From: Hyalangium ruber
GTDB taxonomy: Bacteria > Myxococcota > Myxococcia > Myxococcales > Myxococcaceae
Direction of reading: 5' to 3'
NCBI RefSeq assembly: GCF_034259325.1
Contig: NZ_JAXIVS010000001.1
Location: 248,001 to 312,000 of the forward strand
Length of the DNA: 64,000 nt
Below are positions 6,990-16,167 of this stretch, piece after piece. The translations under genes were made by a program, and so were the position numbers. Within the stretch, counting starts at the first letter, position 1. Every line of letters starts with the position of its first letter. Under the pieces are notes generated by a model. The model worked only from the letters and a program-made list of their open reading frames with translations, was not told the DNA's origin and did no database searches.

Positions 6990-9782
6990 TCATCGTCGCT
7001 TCGGGCGCCGAGTCCCCCTGCCAGCCCCCGGCCGTCCACCCCGCCCCGAGGCACTGCCATGCCCCTTGCCACCGCCGCCCGCGCCGCGCCGCCCGCCGCC
7101 GCCGGGGCTTCCTCCTGGCCTGCCTCCGGACGCTCCTGCCCCATGACGTCCCGGCCGACGCGGCGCTGGACTCACCGGGCGTGAGTCGTGCTGCGCGTAC
7201 CGCACCGCCGGGCGCCCGCTCTCGCTTCGACGGCGGTCATCCCGCGCCGCCTCGAGTTCTTCGGGCATCCATGGCATGTCGAGCAGTTCCTGCAGCTCGA
7301 GCAGCGTGTCAGCGCGCAGGGCTCCACGCCGGCCGCGGCCCACCATGAAGCGCACGGGCCGATCGAACACCGGAAGCTCCTCCTCCACGAGCGTGCGCGC
7401 GAGCTTCTCGGGAAGATGGAGCCGCACCACACCTACCGCCTTCTCACCCGGCTCCTGTTCCACCTCGTAGCCCAGCTCCACCTCCTGCTCGCGAATGCTC
7501 ACCACTCCCGGCAACGCCAGGAGCGCCTCGCGCGTCTCGGGAGGCACCAGCGTCTCCAGGTCGAGATCCAGCGGGCGAGCATGGAACTCGTCCATGCTGC
7601 TCACCCCCTCGAGCCGCGCCTCATAGCGGGCCGTCAGCTCCGGAACTCCGAGCTTCGCCGTGCGCCCTCCTGAGCGCCGCCACAGCTCGCGCACCTCGTC
7701 GATGGCCGGCTGATTGCGGCGCACCGCCGCGTGCTGTGCGTCCCCACGCGCCAGGGCCTCGGCGAGCATGCGGCGCGCGCGGTCGGCCAGCTCCGACTCC
7801 CACGCTCGAAGCACCTCGAGCTCGCGCTCCAGCTCGAAGCCTGAGTGCTCCACGCTCCAGTCGAGCACGAGCGACGCGTGCCACGTGTCGTAGGAGAGCT
7901 CCGGCTCGCGGCGCCGCGCGTACTTCCGCAGCATGTCGAGCGGGATCTGTGTGCCCTCGATGGCGGCGTTCGTGTTGCCGTAGCGATCGGCGAAATAGCG
8001 AAGCGAGCCCGCCACCGCGCCAAAGCTCCCGCACACGCTCGTCTTCGAGACGCGCGCCTGGTCGCCCCAGGAGGTCTGCTCGTCGATGACGAGATCGAAC
8101 GGCATGAAGCGCGCAAGCAGGTCCGCGAAGCGGCGATGCACCCGGTCCCCCGCGAATGGCATGCGCGACGGCAGGCTGACGCCCACGCTCCGGTAGACGC
8201 TCGCCATCGCCAGGGCCGCGTCCTCGACGGCCTTCACCAGCACGCCACGCTGCTCGGCCCAGCGCGCCATCTTCTCCGGCTGGAACAGGTGACGAGGGAG
8301 CCCGTACACCTCGCCGATGTAGCCCGCCTCCCGGTAGGCGTCGGCGTAGAGGTTGTAGGCCGTGAGGTGATCGCTGCCGGGGACCAGCACGCCCTCCAGG
8401 TCGCGCTCCTCGCGCGTCATGCGGTGGAGCGACTCGATGGCGCTGCACACGGAGAGGAAGGGCAGCAGCGCGTCCTCGCCGTTGACGATCAACTCCGCCC
8501 ACGCACGCTCCACGGGGAGCGCCTCGACCGCGCGCCCGTACTGCGAGAGCTTGCCTTGCGCGTCGACGATGTTGCGGTCCTGCAGTCGCTGGAGCACGCG
8601 GCGGTAGGCAATGCGGTCGAGCGGCACCGGAAGGTCCAACGCATCGGCCCGCACGCCAAGAGCGGCAGCGGTCAGCGCCACGCGCTCCGAGTCGCCCGCG
8701 AGCTGGAACTCGGGCTCCGTCGGGCGGAGCGAGAAGAAGTCGATGACGCGGTCGCTCAGGATGAAGACGCGCCCACCCTCCACGCGGCCATGCACGCGCC
8801 CCGCCATCTGGAGGAGCTCATTGCTTCCCAGGTGGACACGCGTGAGCACATTGCGTCCGCGCTCGACGAGGTTGGCGAAGCGCGTGTCATCGATGACGAC
8901 CGTGTCGAGCCCCTGCACGTTGAGCGCGCTCTGCCCCGCAGCGGTCATGGCGAGGAGGAAGGGCTTGGGCTCCGTTCCTTCGAGGAACGGCCGGATGGCG
9001 CGAATCGGCTCCCCGCCGTGGTAGTAGGCCGCGTTGATACCCGACCAGTGGTTGCGCACGTGCGAGGCCACCTGCTCGACCGCCGCCCGCGTGGGCAGGA
9101 AGATCCCCACCCCGCGCTGGTCCTCCTCCACGGCGCGCAGGAACGCCTCATCGAGGAACGCGAGCGGCGCCCTGCGCTCGACCACGACGGTGGCCACCTT
9201 CTTCGGGTCGAACGCCTGGACCTCGAGCACATCGGCGCTGTTCAGGTAGCGCGCGTAGAGCGTCGGGTCGACCGTGGCCGAGAGCCAGATGAAGCGGCAG
9301 CCCACGCGCTTGCCGAGCGCCAGGCACAGCTCCAGCTCCGCCGAAGTCTGGTGGATCTCATCGATGATGAGCGTGTCGTGCGGGAGGATGTCGCCGTTCT
9401 GGAACCAGCGCCGCGCGATGCCGGTCGTCACGATGATGACGTTCCAGGTAGGGGTCTCCGGCGTCGCTTCACGCTCGCGGTTCACCACACCGACTCGGAG
9501 CGGGGTGCCGACAATCTCCTCCGCGATGAGTCGGATGGCGAGCGTCTTCCCGGTCCCAGTGCCAGCCACGATGCCAAAGCCCTTCCCCGCACGCGCCAGC
9601 TCGCGCAGCCGGGGCCCGTGGTGCTTCTCGAGGTAGGTTTCGAGACGAAGCCCGATGGCGAGCTCGATGGTCTCGCATGCGGCACGCGTAGGGGCGATGA
9701 CGATGACACGCCCTGTCGCCGGCTCGGCGGAGACGAAGGCGTCGTGGTCGGGAGGGAGAAAACGATCGGTCGGAGTGCGCAC
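6990..9782 (-). CDS. DEIH-box superfamily 2 helicase with Gly/Arg-rich C-terminal tail
   Basis: A 930-residue helicase. Walker A is GTGTGKT (74-80), the DEAH-type motif is DEIH (141-144), SAT is at 168-170 and the arginine-finger motif VI is QMAGRVHGR (325-333). The core resembles HrpA/HrpB-type DEAH RNA helicases, but the roughly 520 residues between the core and the tail match no named family that I recognise. The last 60-70 residues are almost only Gly, Arg, Ser and Pro (RRPG, GGRPGGSPGGGGRR, GRGGRPGAGRG), a low-complexity tail of the kind that binds RNA. It is monocistronic and divergent from the membrane protein at 9946. Its role in RNA processing is inferred. Confidence 0.82.
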   Translation of the reverse strand: MRTPTDRFLPPDHDAFVSAEPATGRVIVIAPTRAACETIELAIGLRLETYLEKHHGPRLRELARAGKGFGIVAGTGTGKTLAIRLIAEEIVGTPLRVGVVNREREATPETPTWNVIIVTTGIARRWFQNGDILPHDTLIIDEIHQTSAELELCLALGKRVGCRFIWLSATVDPTLYARYLNSADVLEVQAFDPKKVATVVVERRAPLAFLDEAFLRAVEEDQRGVGIFLPTRAAVEQVASHVRNHWSGINAAYYHGGEPIRAIRPFLEGTEPKPFLLAMTAAGQSALNVQGLDTVVIDDTRFANLVERGRNVLTRVHLGSNELLQMAGRVHGRVEGGRVFILSDRVIDFFSLRPTEPEFQLAGDSERVALTAAALGVRADALDLPVPLDRIAYRRVLQRLQDRNIVDAQGKLSQYGRAVEALPVERAWAELIVNGEDALLPFLSVCSAIESLHRMTREERDLEGVLVPGSDHLTAYNLYADAYREAGYIGEVYGLPRHLFQPEKMARWAEQRGVLVKAVEDAALAMASVYRSVGVSLPSRMPFAGDRVHRRFADLLARFMPFDLVIDEQTSWGDQARVSKTSVCGSFGAVAGSLRYFADRYGNTNAAIEGTQIPLDMLRKYARRREPELSYDTWHASLVLDWSVEHSGFELERELEVLRAWESELADRARRMLAEALARGDAQHAAVRRNQPAIDEVRELWRRSGGRTAKLGVPELTARYEARLEGVSSMDEFHARPLDLDLETLVPPETREALLALPGVVSIREQEVELGYEVEQEPGEKAVGVVRLHLPEKLARTLVEEELPVFDRPVRFMVGRGRRGALRADTLLELQELLDMPWMPEELEAARDDRRRSESGRPAVRYAQHDSRPVSPAPRRPGRHGAGASGGRPGGSPGGGGRRGAGGGGKGHGSASGRGGRPGAGRGTRRPKRR

Positions 9783-9945
9783 GTCAGGTCATCCACGCAT
9801 GAGAGCGGCCTGCACGGAAGCGCAAGCGCGACCTCCCTCCGACGAGGAGCCCCCAGACGTCACCTCCTCGACCCTCCCGTCCGTCGCCGAGCAGCTTCAC
9901 CCACCACTCCCATGCTCGCCTGCCTGCTCCGGAGGGAGAAGCCTT

Positions 9946-10647
9946 ATGCCGCGCTTGCCCCGCGTGCCCATCTTCCTGGGGAGTCCTGTCCTACCGGAGA
10001 GCCCAAGCATGCGCTTGTCCCTGGCTTCCCCTACCCCGCGCCTCCCGCCGCCTTCGGCACCGCGAGGACCGCCCCCATCTCCGGACCTGCGCAGGCTCAA
10101 CTCCCAGCGACTGAGCGAAGACGCCCGGGTGCTGAAGCTCCTCGGCGCGGTATGCACACTGGGAGCCACGGTGGGAGGACTGGGTGCAACGGCCGCCGCG
10201 CGCATGCGCACACGCGCCTTCTTCCAGGCCGCTGCCAGCGTACACGTGTTCGTCCTCGGCACGGCGCTGTTGGGTGGAAGGGCCGTCAAGGCACAGGAGC
10301 TGCCGAGGCTCGGACTGAGGACGACGCTGCGCCGCAGCAGCCTGCTCCAGCGCCTGCTCTGGGTGGGCCTGGGGCTCGACGTGGCCACGGCCGCACTCGG
10401 GGCCATGCTGCTCCTCCAGCGGCGAGGCCACACCGCATGGCGTGAAGGCGCAGGCGCCTCGCTCCTGCTACACGGCGGAGCGCTGCTCATCTTCGACGCG
10501 GGCCTGTTCTGGAGGAATGCCCAGCACCACCGCAGGGTCGCGGAGCTGGGCCGCACCTCTTCGGGCCAGGTGGTGGTGACGAAGAATGTCCCCCCCGAGC
10601 CTTCCTACTCCACGTCCTTCATAGCGGCCTGGGCGGAAGGAAGATGA
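9946..10647 (+). CDS. Small integral membrane protein, function unknown
   Basis: A 233-residue protein with a Pro-rich N-terminal 55 residues followed by four predicted membrane helices (about 65-88, 98-122, 140-163 and 178-198). GGAGGGAG at 9931-9938 gives a well-spaced ribosome site for the ATG at 9946, which decides the start over in-frame ATGs further up. The pattern LGLDVATAALGAML in the third helix recalls small DUF6992-like membrane proteins, but I am not certain. The last 29 bases overlap the 3' end of the convergent DUF2071 gene. No function can be assigned. Confidence 0.65.
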   Translation: MPRLPRVPIFLGSPVLPESPSMRLSLASPTPRLPPPSAPRGPPPSPDLRRLNSQRLSEDARVLKLLGAVCTLGATVGGLGATAAARMRTRAFFQAAASVHVFVLGTALLGGRAVKAQELPRLGLRTTLRRSSLLQRLLWVGLGLDVATAALGAMLLLQRRGHTAWREGAGASLLLHGGALLIFDAGLFWRNAQHHRRVAELGRTSSGQVVVTKNVPPEPSYSTSFIAAWAEGR

Positions 10648-11374
10648 TGAACTCCGTGCTGCGCTGTACCAGCACGGAGTGCGGCACGCTCTCGGAGGTC
10701 GTCAGTCCCAGGCTCTCGAAGACCTGGAACCGGGCCTTGCGGACATTGGCGCGCTGAAGCTGGAGGCGTGCATGCCAGATGGAGTACGTGCCGAGCCTGC
10801 CGTCCCTGCGGAAGTAGAAGCCCTGCAGCGGATGGGTCAGGACGACGGCGCACTCCTCCTCGTCCCGGAAGCCATCCAGGCACCCCATGGGCGTCTCCGT
10901 GCCTGAGAGTTCCAGCTCCGCCCCACCCCACTCCCCTTCGGTCGCGAGGCGGTACTGCTCACAGCGCTCGCCAGTCCAGGCTGCCTCGAAGCGCATGCGC
11001 GCCGGGTGCCACGGGAGCTTCCAGACGAAGCGAGGGATCCACACCCACGGCGAGTCCAGCGAGGTCCCAAAGAACCACACCGCCCGCTCTCCACGATGGC
11101 GGACGTAGGCGCGGTAGTTGGTCTGCCCCATGTCAAAGCGGAAGAAGGGAGCCCACCCGAACCGGAAGTTCTTGTCTCGAAAGGGCACCGCGGACACGAA
11201 GGCGACGCGACGCCCATCGGCCAGCGTGAACGTCTCGGGCTCGAAGTCCGGCGGCAGGTGGCGCGCGAGCGCCTCGGGCTCCACGGCATAGGTGACGATG
11301 GCGAAGTCGAGCAGGTCCGTCGTCACATCGAGCGGGCCACTCCTGGGGCGCGGCAGAAAAGGGGATGTCGACAT
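10619..11374 (-). CDS. DUF2071 / YqjF-like protein
   Basis: A 251-residue cytoplasmic protein that matches the DUF2071 pattern: an early LARHLPPDFEPETF segment, conserved aromatic-rich middle (NYRAYVRHRGERAVWFFGTSLDS) and a C-terminal HSVLVQRSTEFIIF. The family has an acetoacetate-decarboxylase-like fold, but no general activity is established. It overlaps the 3' end of the membrane-protein gene by 29 bases on the opposite strand and stands alone otherwise. Confidence 0.78.
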   Translation of the reverse strand: MSTSPFLPRPRSGPLDVTTDLLDFAIVTYAVEPEALARHLPPDFEPETFTLADGRRVAFVSAVPFRDKNFRFGWAPFFRFDMGQTNYRAYVRHRGERAVWFFGTSLDSPWVWIPRFVWKLPWHPARMRFEAAWTGERCEQYRLATEGEWGGAELELSGTETPMGCLDGFRDEEECAVVLTHPLQGFYFRRDGRLGTYSIWHARLQLQRANVRKARFQVFESLGLTTSESVPHSVLVQRSTEFIIFLPPRPL

Positions 11375-11511
11375 CCGTGCTTCTCCTCAGCGCCTGCCCG
11401 GACGCTCCAAGGTCATCCAGCCTCCCTGGCACATGGCGGACATAAGCGAGCCATGGCAGGGGAGGCACTCTTCCCTGCCGAAACAGTGGTCTCCTGGCGC
11501 GAACGCCTTAT

Positions 11512-12540
11512 ATGGCAGGAATGGTTCCCTTCTCCGTTCTCGACCTCTCGCCCATCGTCGACGGCAGCGACGCTTCCCAGGCTCTCCGTAACACGCTGGA
11601 CCTCGCCCGGCATGCGGAGCGGTGGGGCTATCGCCGCTACTGGCTGGCCGAGCACCACAACATGCCCGGCGTGGCCAGCGCGGCGACCTCGGTCGTCATC
11701 GGGTATGTGGCTGGCGGCACCTCGACGATCCGCGTGGGCGCGGGCGGGATCATGTTGCCCAACCATGCGCCGCTGGTGATCGCCGAGCAATTCGGCACCC
11801 TGGAGGCGCTCTATCGCGGGCGCATCGATCTGGGCCTGGGGCGCGCTCCGGGCACGGATCAGCTCACCGCCGGGGCGCTGAGGCGCACCCTGGCCGGCGA
11901 CGCCGACTCCTTCCCACAGGATGTCCTCGAGCTGATGGGCTACTTTCGCCCCGCCGAGCCCGGCCAGCGGGTCCAGGCCGTACCCGGAGCCGGATTGAAC
12001 GTGCCCGTCTGGATCCTGGGCTCCAGCCTCTTCGGCGCGCAGCTCGCGGCGGCGCTGGGCCTGCCCTACGCCTTTGCCTCCCACTTCGCGCCAGCTCAGA
12101 TGATGCAGGCAATCGAACTCTACCGCAGCCGGTTCCGGCCCTCGGAGCAGCTGGCGCACCCTCATCTCATGTTGGGCATCAATGTCTTCGCCGCCGATAC
12201 GGATGAGGAAGCCCGTCGGCTGATGAGCTCTCTGCAGCAGGCGTTCGTCAACCTTCGCCGTGGCCGGCCGGGTCCCCTCCAGCCGCCAGTCGATGGTTAC
12301 GAGAGCCAGCTGACCGCACTGGACCGAGCAGGTCTCGACCAGGCGCTGTCCTGTTCGGTCATCGGCTCACCCGAGACCGTCCGGTGTGGGCTGCAGGACT
12401 TCCTCGCCCGCACCGGCGCCGACGAACTCATGGTCACGTCACAGATCTTCGACCATGCCGCGCGCCTGCGCTCCTATGAGATCACGGCGCAGGCGCGTGA
12501 AGCCCTCGCCCAAGTCGAGCAGAGCGCTTCGGCGAAGTAG
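11512..12540 (+). CDS. LLM-class flavin-dependent oxidoreductase (luciferase-like monooxygenase)
   Basis: A 342-residue TIM-barrel flavin enzyme. The N-terminus has the family pattern [17 protein letters not shown] and [14 protein letters not shown], followed by [40 protein letters not shown], which binds reduced FMN or F420. This subgroup (often annotated MsnO8/YhbW-like) has unknown substrates. The ATG at 11512 and one at 11521 are both possible; neither has a strong ribosome site. It is convergent with the TPR-barrel gene five bases downstream, leaving no room for a separate terminator. Confidence 0.85.
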   Translation: MAGMVPFSVLDLSPIVDGSDASQALRNTLDLARHAERWGYRRYWLAEHHNMPGVASAATSVVIGYVAGGTSTIRVGAGGIMLPNHAPLVIAEQFGTLEALYRGRIDLGLGRAPGTDQLTAGALRRTLAGDADSFPQDVLELMGYFRPAEPGQRVQAVPGAGLNVPVWILGSSLFGAQLAAALGLPYAFASHFAPAQMMQAIELYRSRFRPSEQLAHPHLMLGINVFAADTDEEARRLMSSLQQAFVNLRRGRPGPLQPPVDGYESQLTALDRAGLDQALSCSVIGSPETVRCGLQDFLARTGADELMVTSQIFDHAARLRSYEITAQAREALAQVEQSASAK

Positions 12541-12545
12541 CCCAC

Positions 12546-14348
12546 TCACCACGTGGCACCCAGCTCCAGCATGGGCAGGTGCTTGTGGTAGTTCCCGTTC
12601 GTGTAGTCATAACGGTGGCACGAATACTCCGGCGCCGTGCATGCATTGGCGGGATCGGCGAGCCGCGTGTCCACGTTGGACTCATTCACCAGGAGGTCGT
12701 ACCGCACGGTGAGCTGGAGATGCTCCGTCAACCGGGCGCTCACGGCGGGACCAAGCACGAAGCGCACATCCTTGCGCCGACGGCGTCCCCACTCCTCCAC
12801 GCTCCCATCCGCCGCCTGGTTTCGTAGGGAGCTCTCGCTCAGGTAGTTGCGCCACTCCACGCCTGCGGAGAGGCTTGCTTCCCACCGCTCTCCCAGCTCC
12901 CAGCGCGCTGACGCCCCTGCCGCGTGTCCCGTCCAGGCGAAGGGGATGACGTACTCTTGCGACGTGCCCGACGTGTCCCCGGACGAGGCCTGCTGCACCA
13001 ACGTGCCGATGCGGTCTTCACGGTAGCGGTACCACGCTGTCATCCCCAGGGAACGCAGTCGGACCGACTGGGACAGCGTCGCATCCAGACGCCCGCCGGT
13101 GAGGTAGCTGAACTCGCTGACAAGTCCGACCTTGCGCGCGATGGACACATCGAGCCGCGTACTCGTCACGTCGCTCTCGTCCAGCACGAACCACGCTGAG
13201 GCCCCCGCCGAGGCCTGCAGCCCGCGAAAGGCCGACGTGCCCGTGAAGAACAGGTCTCCCCCGGACGAAACGCCCAGCCGGAAGCGACGAGTGACGTCCA
13301 GTTCCACGGCCGCGTCCGCGCGGTGCAGTTGCAGCGAGTAATCTCGTACCGAGGCCAGTGCATACGCTCGCTGCGATCCACCGTACGAGAGCTCAGCGAA
13401 AACCGAGTCCGAGAGCCGGAAGCGAGCAACGAGCCCGAGCCCAACCTCCGCGAAGGCACTTCCCGTCTCCGTCCCCGTCAAAACGTCGCGCTGAGCCACG
13501 CCGATCTGCAGCACGTTGCTGTCGAACCCACCTCCCGTGGCGACAGACGCCGCCGGTCCCCGACCATTCGCACGCAATCCGAAGGAGAGTCGGTCCAGGT
13601 AGTCGCGAGCGATCTCCTGGTCTCGCGGCTCCAGTGGCAGCGCGAGCGCGGACGTGACGTCCTCTCGCGCCGCGGCTCGATCATCCATCCGGTAGGCCGA
13701 GGCCCCAGCCATGAGCCATGCACGCCCCGAGGACGGCTCCAGCTTCGCGGCCCGGAGGAACTGCGCACGCGCCTCCTCGAAGCGGCCCGCGTCGAAGGAC
13801 ACGAGGCCCTGGCGGTATGCCTCGTCTCCCTCGCTCTCGCTGCGTCCCTGCGCGCCCGCGATCCCGGAGAGCAGATCCTCCACCAACGCCAGCTCTCGTT
13901 CGGATGCACCCGCCTTCGCTCGCGCTGCCCACTGCGCTGCACGCTCGGGTGCGCCCGCATCCAGCGCGGCGAACCCGGCGTTCACCCAAGCCACCTGTGC
14001 GAGGGCTTCATCCGCCGTGGCCTCGAGGAAGGCTTGTTCTGCCTCATCGAAGCGCGCCAACGCATAGAGGCATGCCCCTCGGTTGAAGCTCCACTGGGCG
14101 CGCTCGGGTGCATCCTCGGCCCGCCCGGCGGCGTCGAACGCCTCCAGCGCATCAGCCGGTCGCCCGGCACGAAAGCGCGCCAGGCCCACCAAATAGAGCG
14201 CGGCGCCAAGACGCGGAGGCTGTGCGGCTTGCAGCGCGAGTTGCTCCGCGCCCTCGTAGTTCCCTTGGGCGAACGCCTGCTGAGCCTCTGCGAGCGGATC
14301 CCCCACGGCCAGCATCGCCGCGAGCGCAAGCGCTGGGACCACCATCAT
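12546..14348 (-). CDS. Tetratricopeptide-repeat protein with a predicted outer-membrane beta-barrel
   Basis: A 600-residue protein with a short hydrophobic N-terminus (probable signal, residues 1-22), TPR-like helical repeats from about 20 to 260 (AQQAFAQGNYEGAEQLALQAA and similar), then about 330 residues of alternating polar/hydrophobic strands typical of a barrel. It ends in Trp, the classic C-terminal aromatic of BAM-inserted proteins. It is the last gene of an ECF sigma operon, and its ATG overlaps the preceding stop. By analogy with TPR-barrel proteins such as Slam or BcsC-like exporters it may move or anchor a substrate, but no partner is identified. Confidence 0.72.
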   Translation of the reverse strand: MMVVPALALAAMLAVGDPLAEAQQAFAQGNYEGAEQLALQAAQPPRLGAALYLVGLARFRAGRPADALEAFDAAGRAEDAPERAQWSFNRGACLYALARFDEAEQAFLEATADEALAQVAWVNAGFAALDAGAPERAAQWAARAKAGASERELALVEDLLSGIAGAQGRSESEGDEAYRQGLVSFDAGRFEEARAQFLRAAKLEPSSGRAWLMAGASAYRMDDRAAAREDVTSALALPLEPRDQEIARDYLDRLSFGLRANGRGPAASVATGGGFDSNVLQIGVAQRDVLTGTETGSAFAEVGLGLVARFRLSDSVFAELSYGGSQRAYALASVRDYSLQLHRADAAVELDVTRRFRLGVSSGGDLFFTGTSAFRGLQASAGASAWFVLDESDVTSTRLDVSIARKVGLVSEFSYLTGGRLDATLSQSVRLRSLGMTAWYRYREDRIGTLVQQASSGDTSGTSQEYVIPFAWTGHAAGASARWELGERWEASLSAGVEWRNYLSESSLRNQAADGSVEEWGRRRRKDVRFVLGPAVSARLTEHLQLTVRYDLLVNESNVDTRLADPANACTAPEYSCHRYDYTNGNYHKHLPMLELGATW

Positions 14349-14797
14349 CGCGGCGGTGGCGGCGGCGGCTGAGAAGAAGGAGGAGGCTGAGTGCCATCGG
14401 TCCGGGGAGAGGGAGGCGGACCACGCCCACCCTCACCCGGACGTGGAGGGCCTGAGCGGCCTGGTCCCTGAGGTGGCTTCTGGGAATCCGGACCCTGCGG
14501 AGGCCGGACGGCGCCGTCCCGAGGAGGCGGCGCCGGGCGCTCCGTGCGCATCCGGCCCAGGATCGTATCGACCTTCTCGCCCGGAGCAATGACATCCACG
14601 GTATGCGAGCTGCGCACGTGGGCACGCGGCTGCGTGTTCGTCGCCTCGGGTGGAGCGGGGGGTGGAGCCTCCGGCGCGCGTACCGCCCCGGTCTCGGCCT
14701 TCGGCGGTGCCGCCGGCGCCTGCGCCCGAGCGCTCCCGGCCACGAGCAGCACGAGCACCGCGAGGACCGCTGAGAGTTGTGCCTTGCAGCGATTCAT
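14345..14797 (-). CDS. Exported proline-rich protein, function unknown
   Basis: A 150-residue protein with a clean signal peptide (residues 1-25, ending SARAQA). The mature part is Pro/Arg/Gly-rich and probably disordered, with a small structured-looking core around HVRSSHTVDVIAPGEKVDTILGRM (residues 60-83) that recalls periplasmic linker proteins. It sits between the anti-sigma factor and the TPR-barrel gene with 4-base overlaps on both sides, so all four genes are coupled. It ends in a polyproline run followed by Arg. Confidence 0.65.
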   Translation of the reverse strand: MNRCKAQLSAVLAVLVLLVAGSARAQAPAAPPKAETGAVRAPEAPPPAPPEATNTQPRAHVRSSHTVDVIAPGEKVDTILGRMRTERPAPPPRDGAVRPPQGPDSQKPPQGPGRSGPPRPGEGGRGPPPSPRTDGTQPPPSSQPPPPPPR

Positions 14798-15393
14798 CCG
14801 TCCGTCACCTCGAGCACCACATCGTGCTCTATCCGCTGATCGCCCGCGCGCGCCATGGCCGTGACGAGGTAACGGCCCGCCTTGCGCCCACGAACCGCGA
14901 TGGGGATGACGTTACTGCCCTCGCTCAGCGGCTGGGTCCATGTGAAGGAGCGCTGCGGCAGCTCCTCACCGTCCGCCCAGAACGCCAGGCCCTCGGGCAG
15001 GCTCACCTGGAAGTCCGCCTGCTCCACCGCCACGTCGGCGGTGAAGTCCAACTTGATGATCGCCACCTTGCTGGCCGGCACGACAGTGCCCGGAGCCTCG
15101 AGCGGGCGCGAAGCCTGAACAGCCTTCGATGGCGGAACGGGAGGCTGTTGCGTGGCGCTCATCACGAGGAACGCGGCCACCCCGGCCGCCACGCCCAGCG
15201 ACGGCCAGAGCACGGGAGCGCTCCGGCGCAGGAACCACCGCACCCGATCCCACCCTGGAGCAGGCTCCGGCGGGCCGGCCGCGACCAGCCGCCGGTGGAG
15301 CGCGGCCTGGAAGCCGAGCTCGGGCGGGTCATCCCGCAGCGCTCCCAGCTGCTCTCGCAGCGCGCGCTCTTCGGTGTCGCCAGGGTCACTCAT
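14794..15393 (-). CDS. Membrane-anchored anti-sigma factor
   Basis: A 199-residue single-pass protein. Residues 1-68 are cytoplasmic and acidic/helical, a membrane helix spans about 70-90 (PVLWPSLGVAAGVAAFLVM), and the periplasmic part forms a small beta-rich domain. It lies directly after the ECF sigma gene with an ATGA overlap, the standard arrangement for a sigma/anti-sigma pair. The usual zinc-binding HxxxCxxC motif is absent, so it belongs to the non-zinc group. The signal that releases the sigma factor is unknown. Confidence 0.8.
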   Translation of the reverse strand: MSDPGDTEERALREQLGALRDDPPELGFQAALHRRLVAAGPPEPAPGWDRVRWFLRRSAPVLWPSLGVAAGVAAFLVMSATQQPPVPPSKAVQASRPLEAPGTVVPASKVAIIKLDFTADVAVEQADFQVSLPEGLAFWADGEELPQRSFTWTQPLSEGSNVIPIAVRGRKAGRYLVTAMARAGDQRIEHDVVLEVTDG

Positions 15394-16031
15394 TTCTCGC
15401 TCCCGCGAACATGGGACGAAACAGCGCTATCGGATGTTCCCTCCGCGCCTCCCCGGCTCGGAGAGTCGGGCATGCGCTCGCCCGCCAGGAGAGTCCGCAG
15501 CAACGTCCGCCCCCGGGAAAGGCGCGATTTCACGGTGCCCACGGGCACCCCTTCGATGGCTGCCACCTCGTCATACGTGTGCCCTTCGACGTCGAAGAGC
15601 ACCACCGCCGTGCGGAACTCCGTCGGCAGCTCGCGCAGGGCATACCACATGCGTTGACGCACCTCGGCGCGGGCAAGCCCCTCGTCGGCGGGCTCCGCGC
15701 TGGAGGGGACCCGGGAGTGGTCCACGGGGAGCGGCTCCTCCAAGGAGCGCTCGCGGCCCACGCGACTGCGGGCCGCGTCGATGAACACGTTGCGGACCAG
15801 GGCGTAGAGCCACGTCTTGAAGGCGGACTGAAAGCGGAACGAGCGCAGGCTCTTGTAGACCTTCACCAGCGCCTCCTGGGCAAGGTCATCCGCGTCCGCA
15901 TCCGATCGCGCGAACGCGCGCGCGAAGCGCCGCACCTGAGAGAGGTGGGAAGACACCAGGATCTCGAAGGCCCGGACGCTGCCGTCCTGGGCCTCGGTGA
16001 TCAATGCGCGCAGCTCGTCGTTCTCCACCAA
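15390..16031 (-). CDS. ECF-type RNA polymerase sigma factor
   Basis: A 213-residue sigma factor. Region 2 lies at about residues 15-90 with the DADADDLAQEALVKVYKSL segment that contacts core polymerase and the -10 element; region 4 lies at about 125-185 with GHTYDEVAAIEGVPVGTVKSRL, which reads the -35. It heads the operon sigma / anti-sigma / Pro-rich / TPR-barrel. The divergent lipoprotein gene has a consensus-like ECF promoter and is the best target candidate in the window. Confidence 0.92.
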   Translation of the reverse strand: MVENDELRALITEAQDGSVRAFEILVSSHLSQVRRFARAFARSDADADDLAQEALVKVYKSLRSFRFQSAFKTWLYALVRNVFIDAARSRVGRERSLEEPLPVDHSRVPSSAEPADEGLARAEVRQRMWYALRELPTEFRTAVVLFDVEGHTYDEVAAIEGVPVGTVKSRLSRGRTLLRTLLAGERMPDSPSRGGAEGTSDSAVSSHVRGSEK

Positions 16032-16088
16032 GGCGCCCAGTTTAGCTGCCGGAACCCGCCCTTTCGCAAGAACGCGGCGACGGAGTCG

Positions 16089-16114
16089 GGAACACGAAAT
16101 TCACCCTTCTCGTC
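16089..16114 (+). promoter_or_regulatory. Candidate ECF sigma promoter of the Gly-rich lipoprotein gene
   Basis: GGAAC at 16089-16093 is followed after 17 bases by CGTC at 16111-16114, the classic ECF -35/-10 pair. It points to the divergent lipoprotein gene, whose ATG is 54 bases after the -10. It lies between that gene and the ECF sigma gene, which makes regulation by that sigma factor likely but unproven. Confidence 0.6.
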
Positions 16115-16167
16115 CCACGGGGCGAAGTCGGAAGCGGGCCGGAACCGAAACACAAGGGAGCACCACG

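Noticed and set aside
7845-10445. Very long plus-strand open frame (866 codons) opposite the helicase
   Set aside because: It is the codon-position shadow of the helicase: rich in His/Arg/Gln with no domain, and it runs into the separate membrane-protein gene. High-GC genes commonly give such frames.
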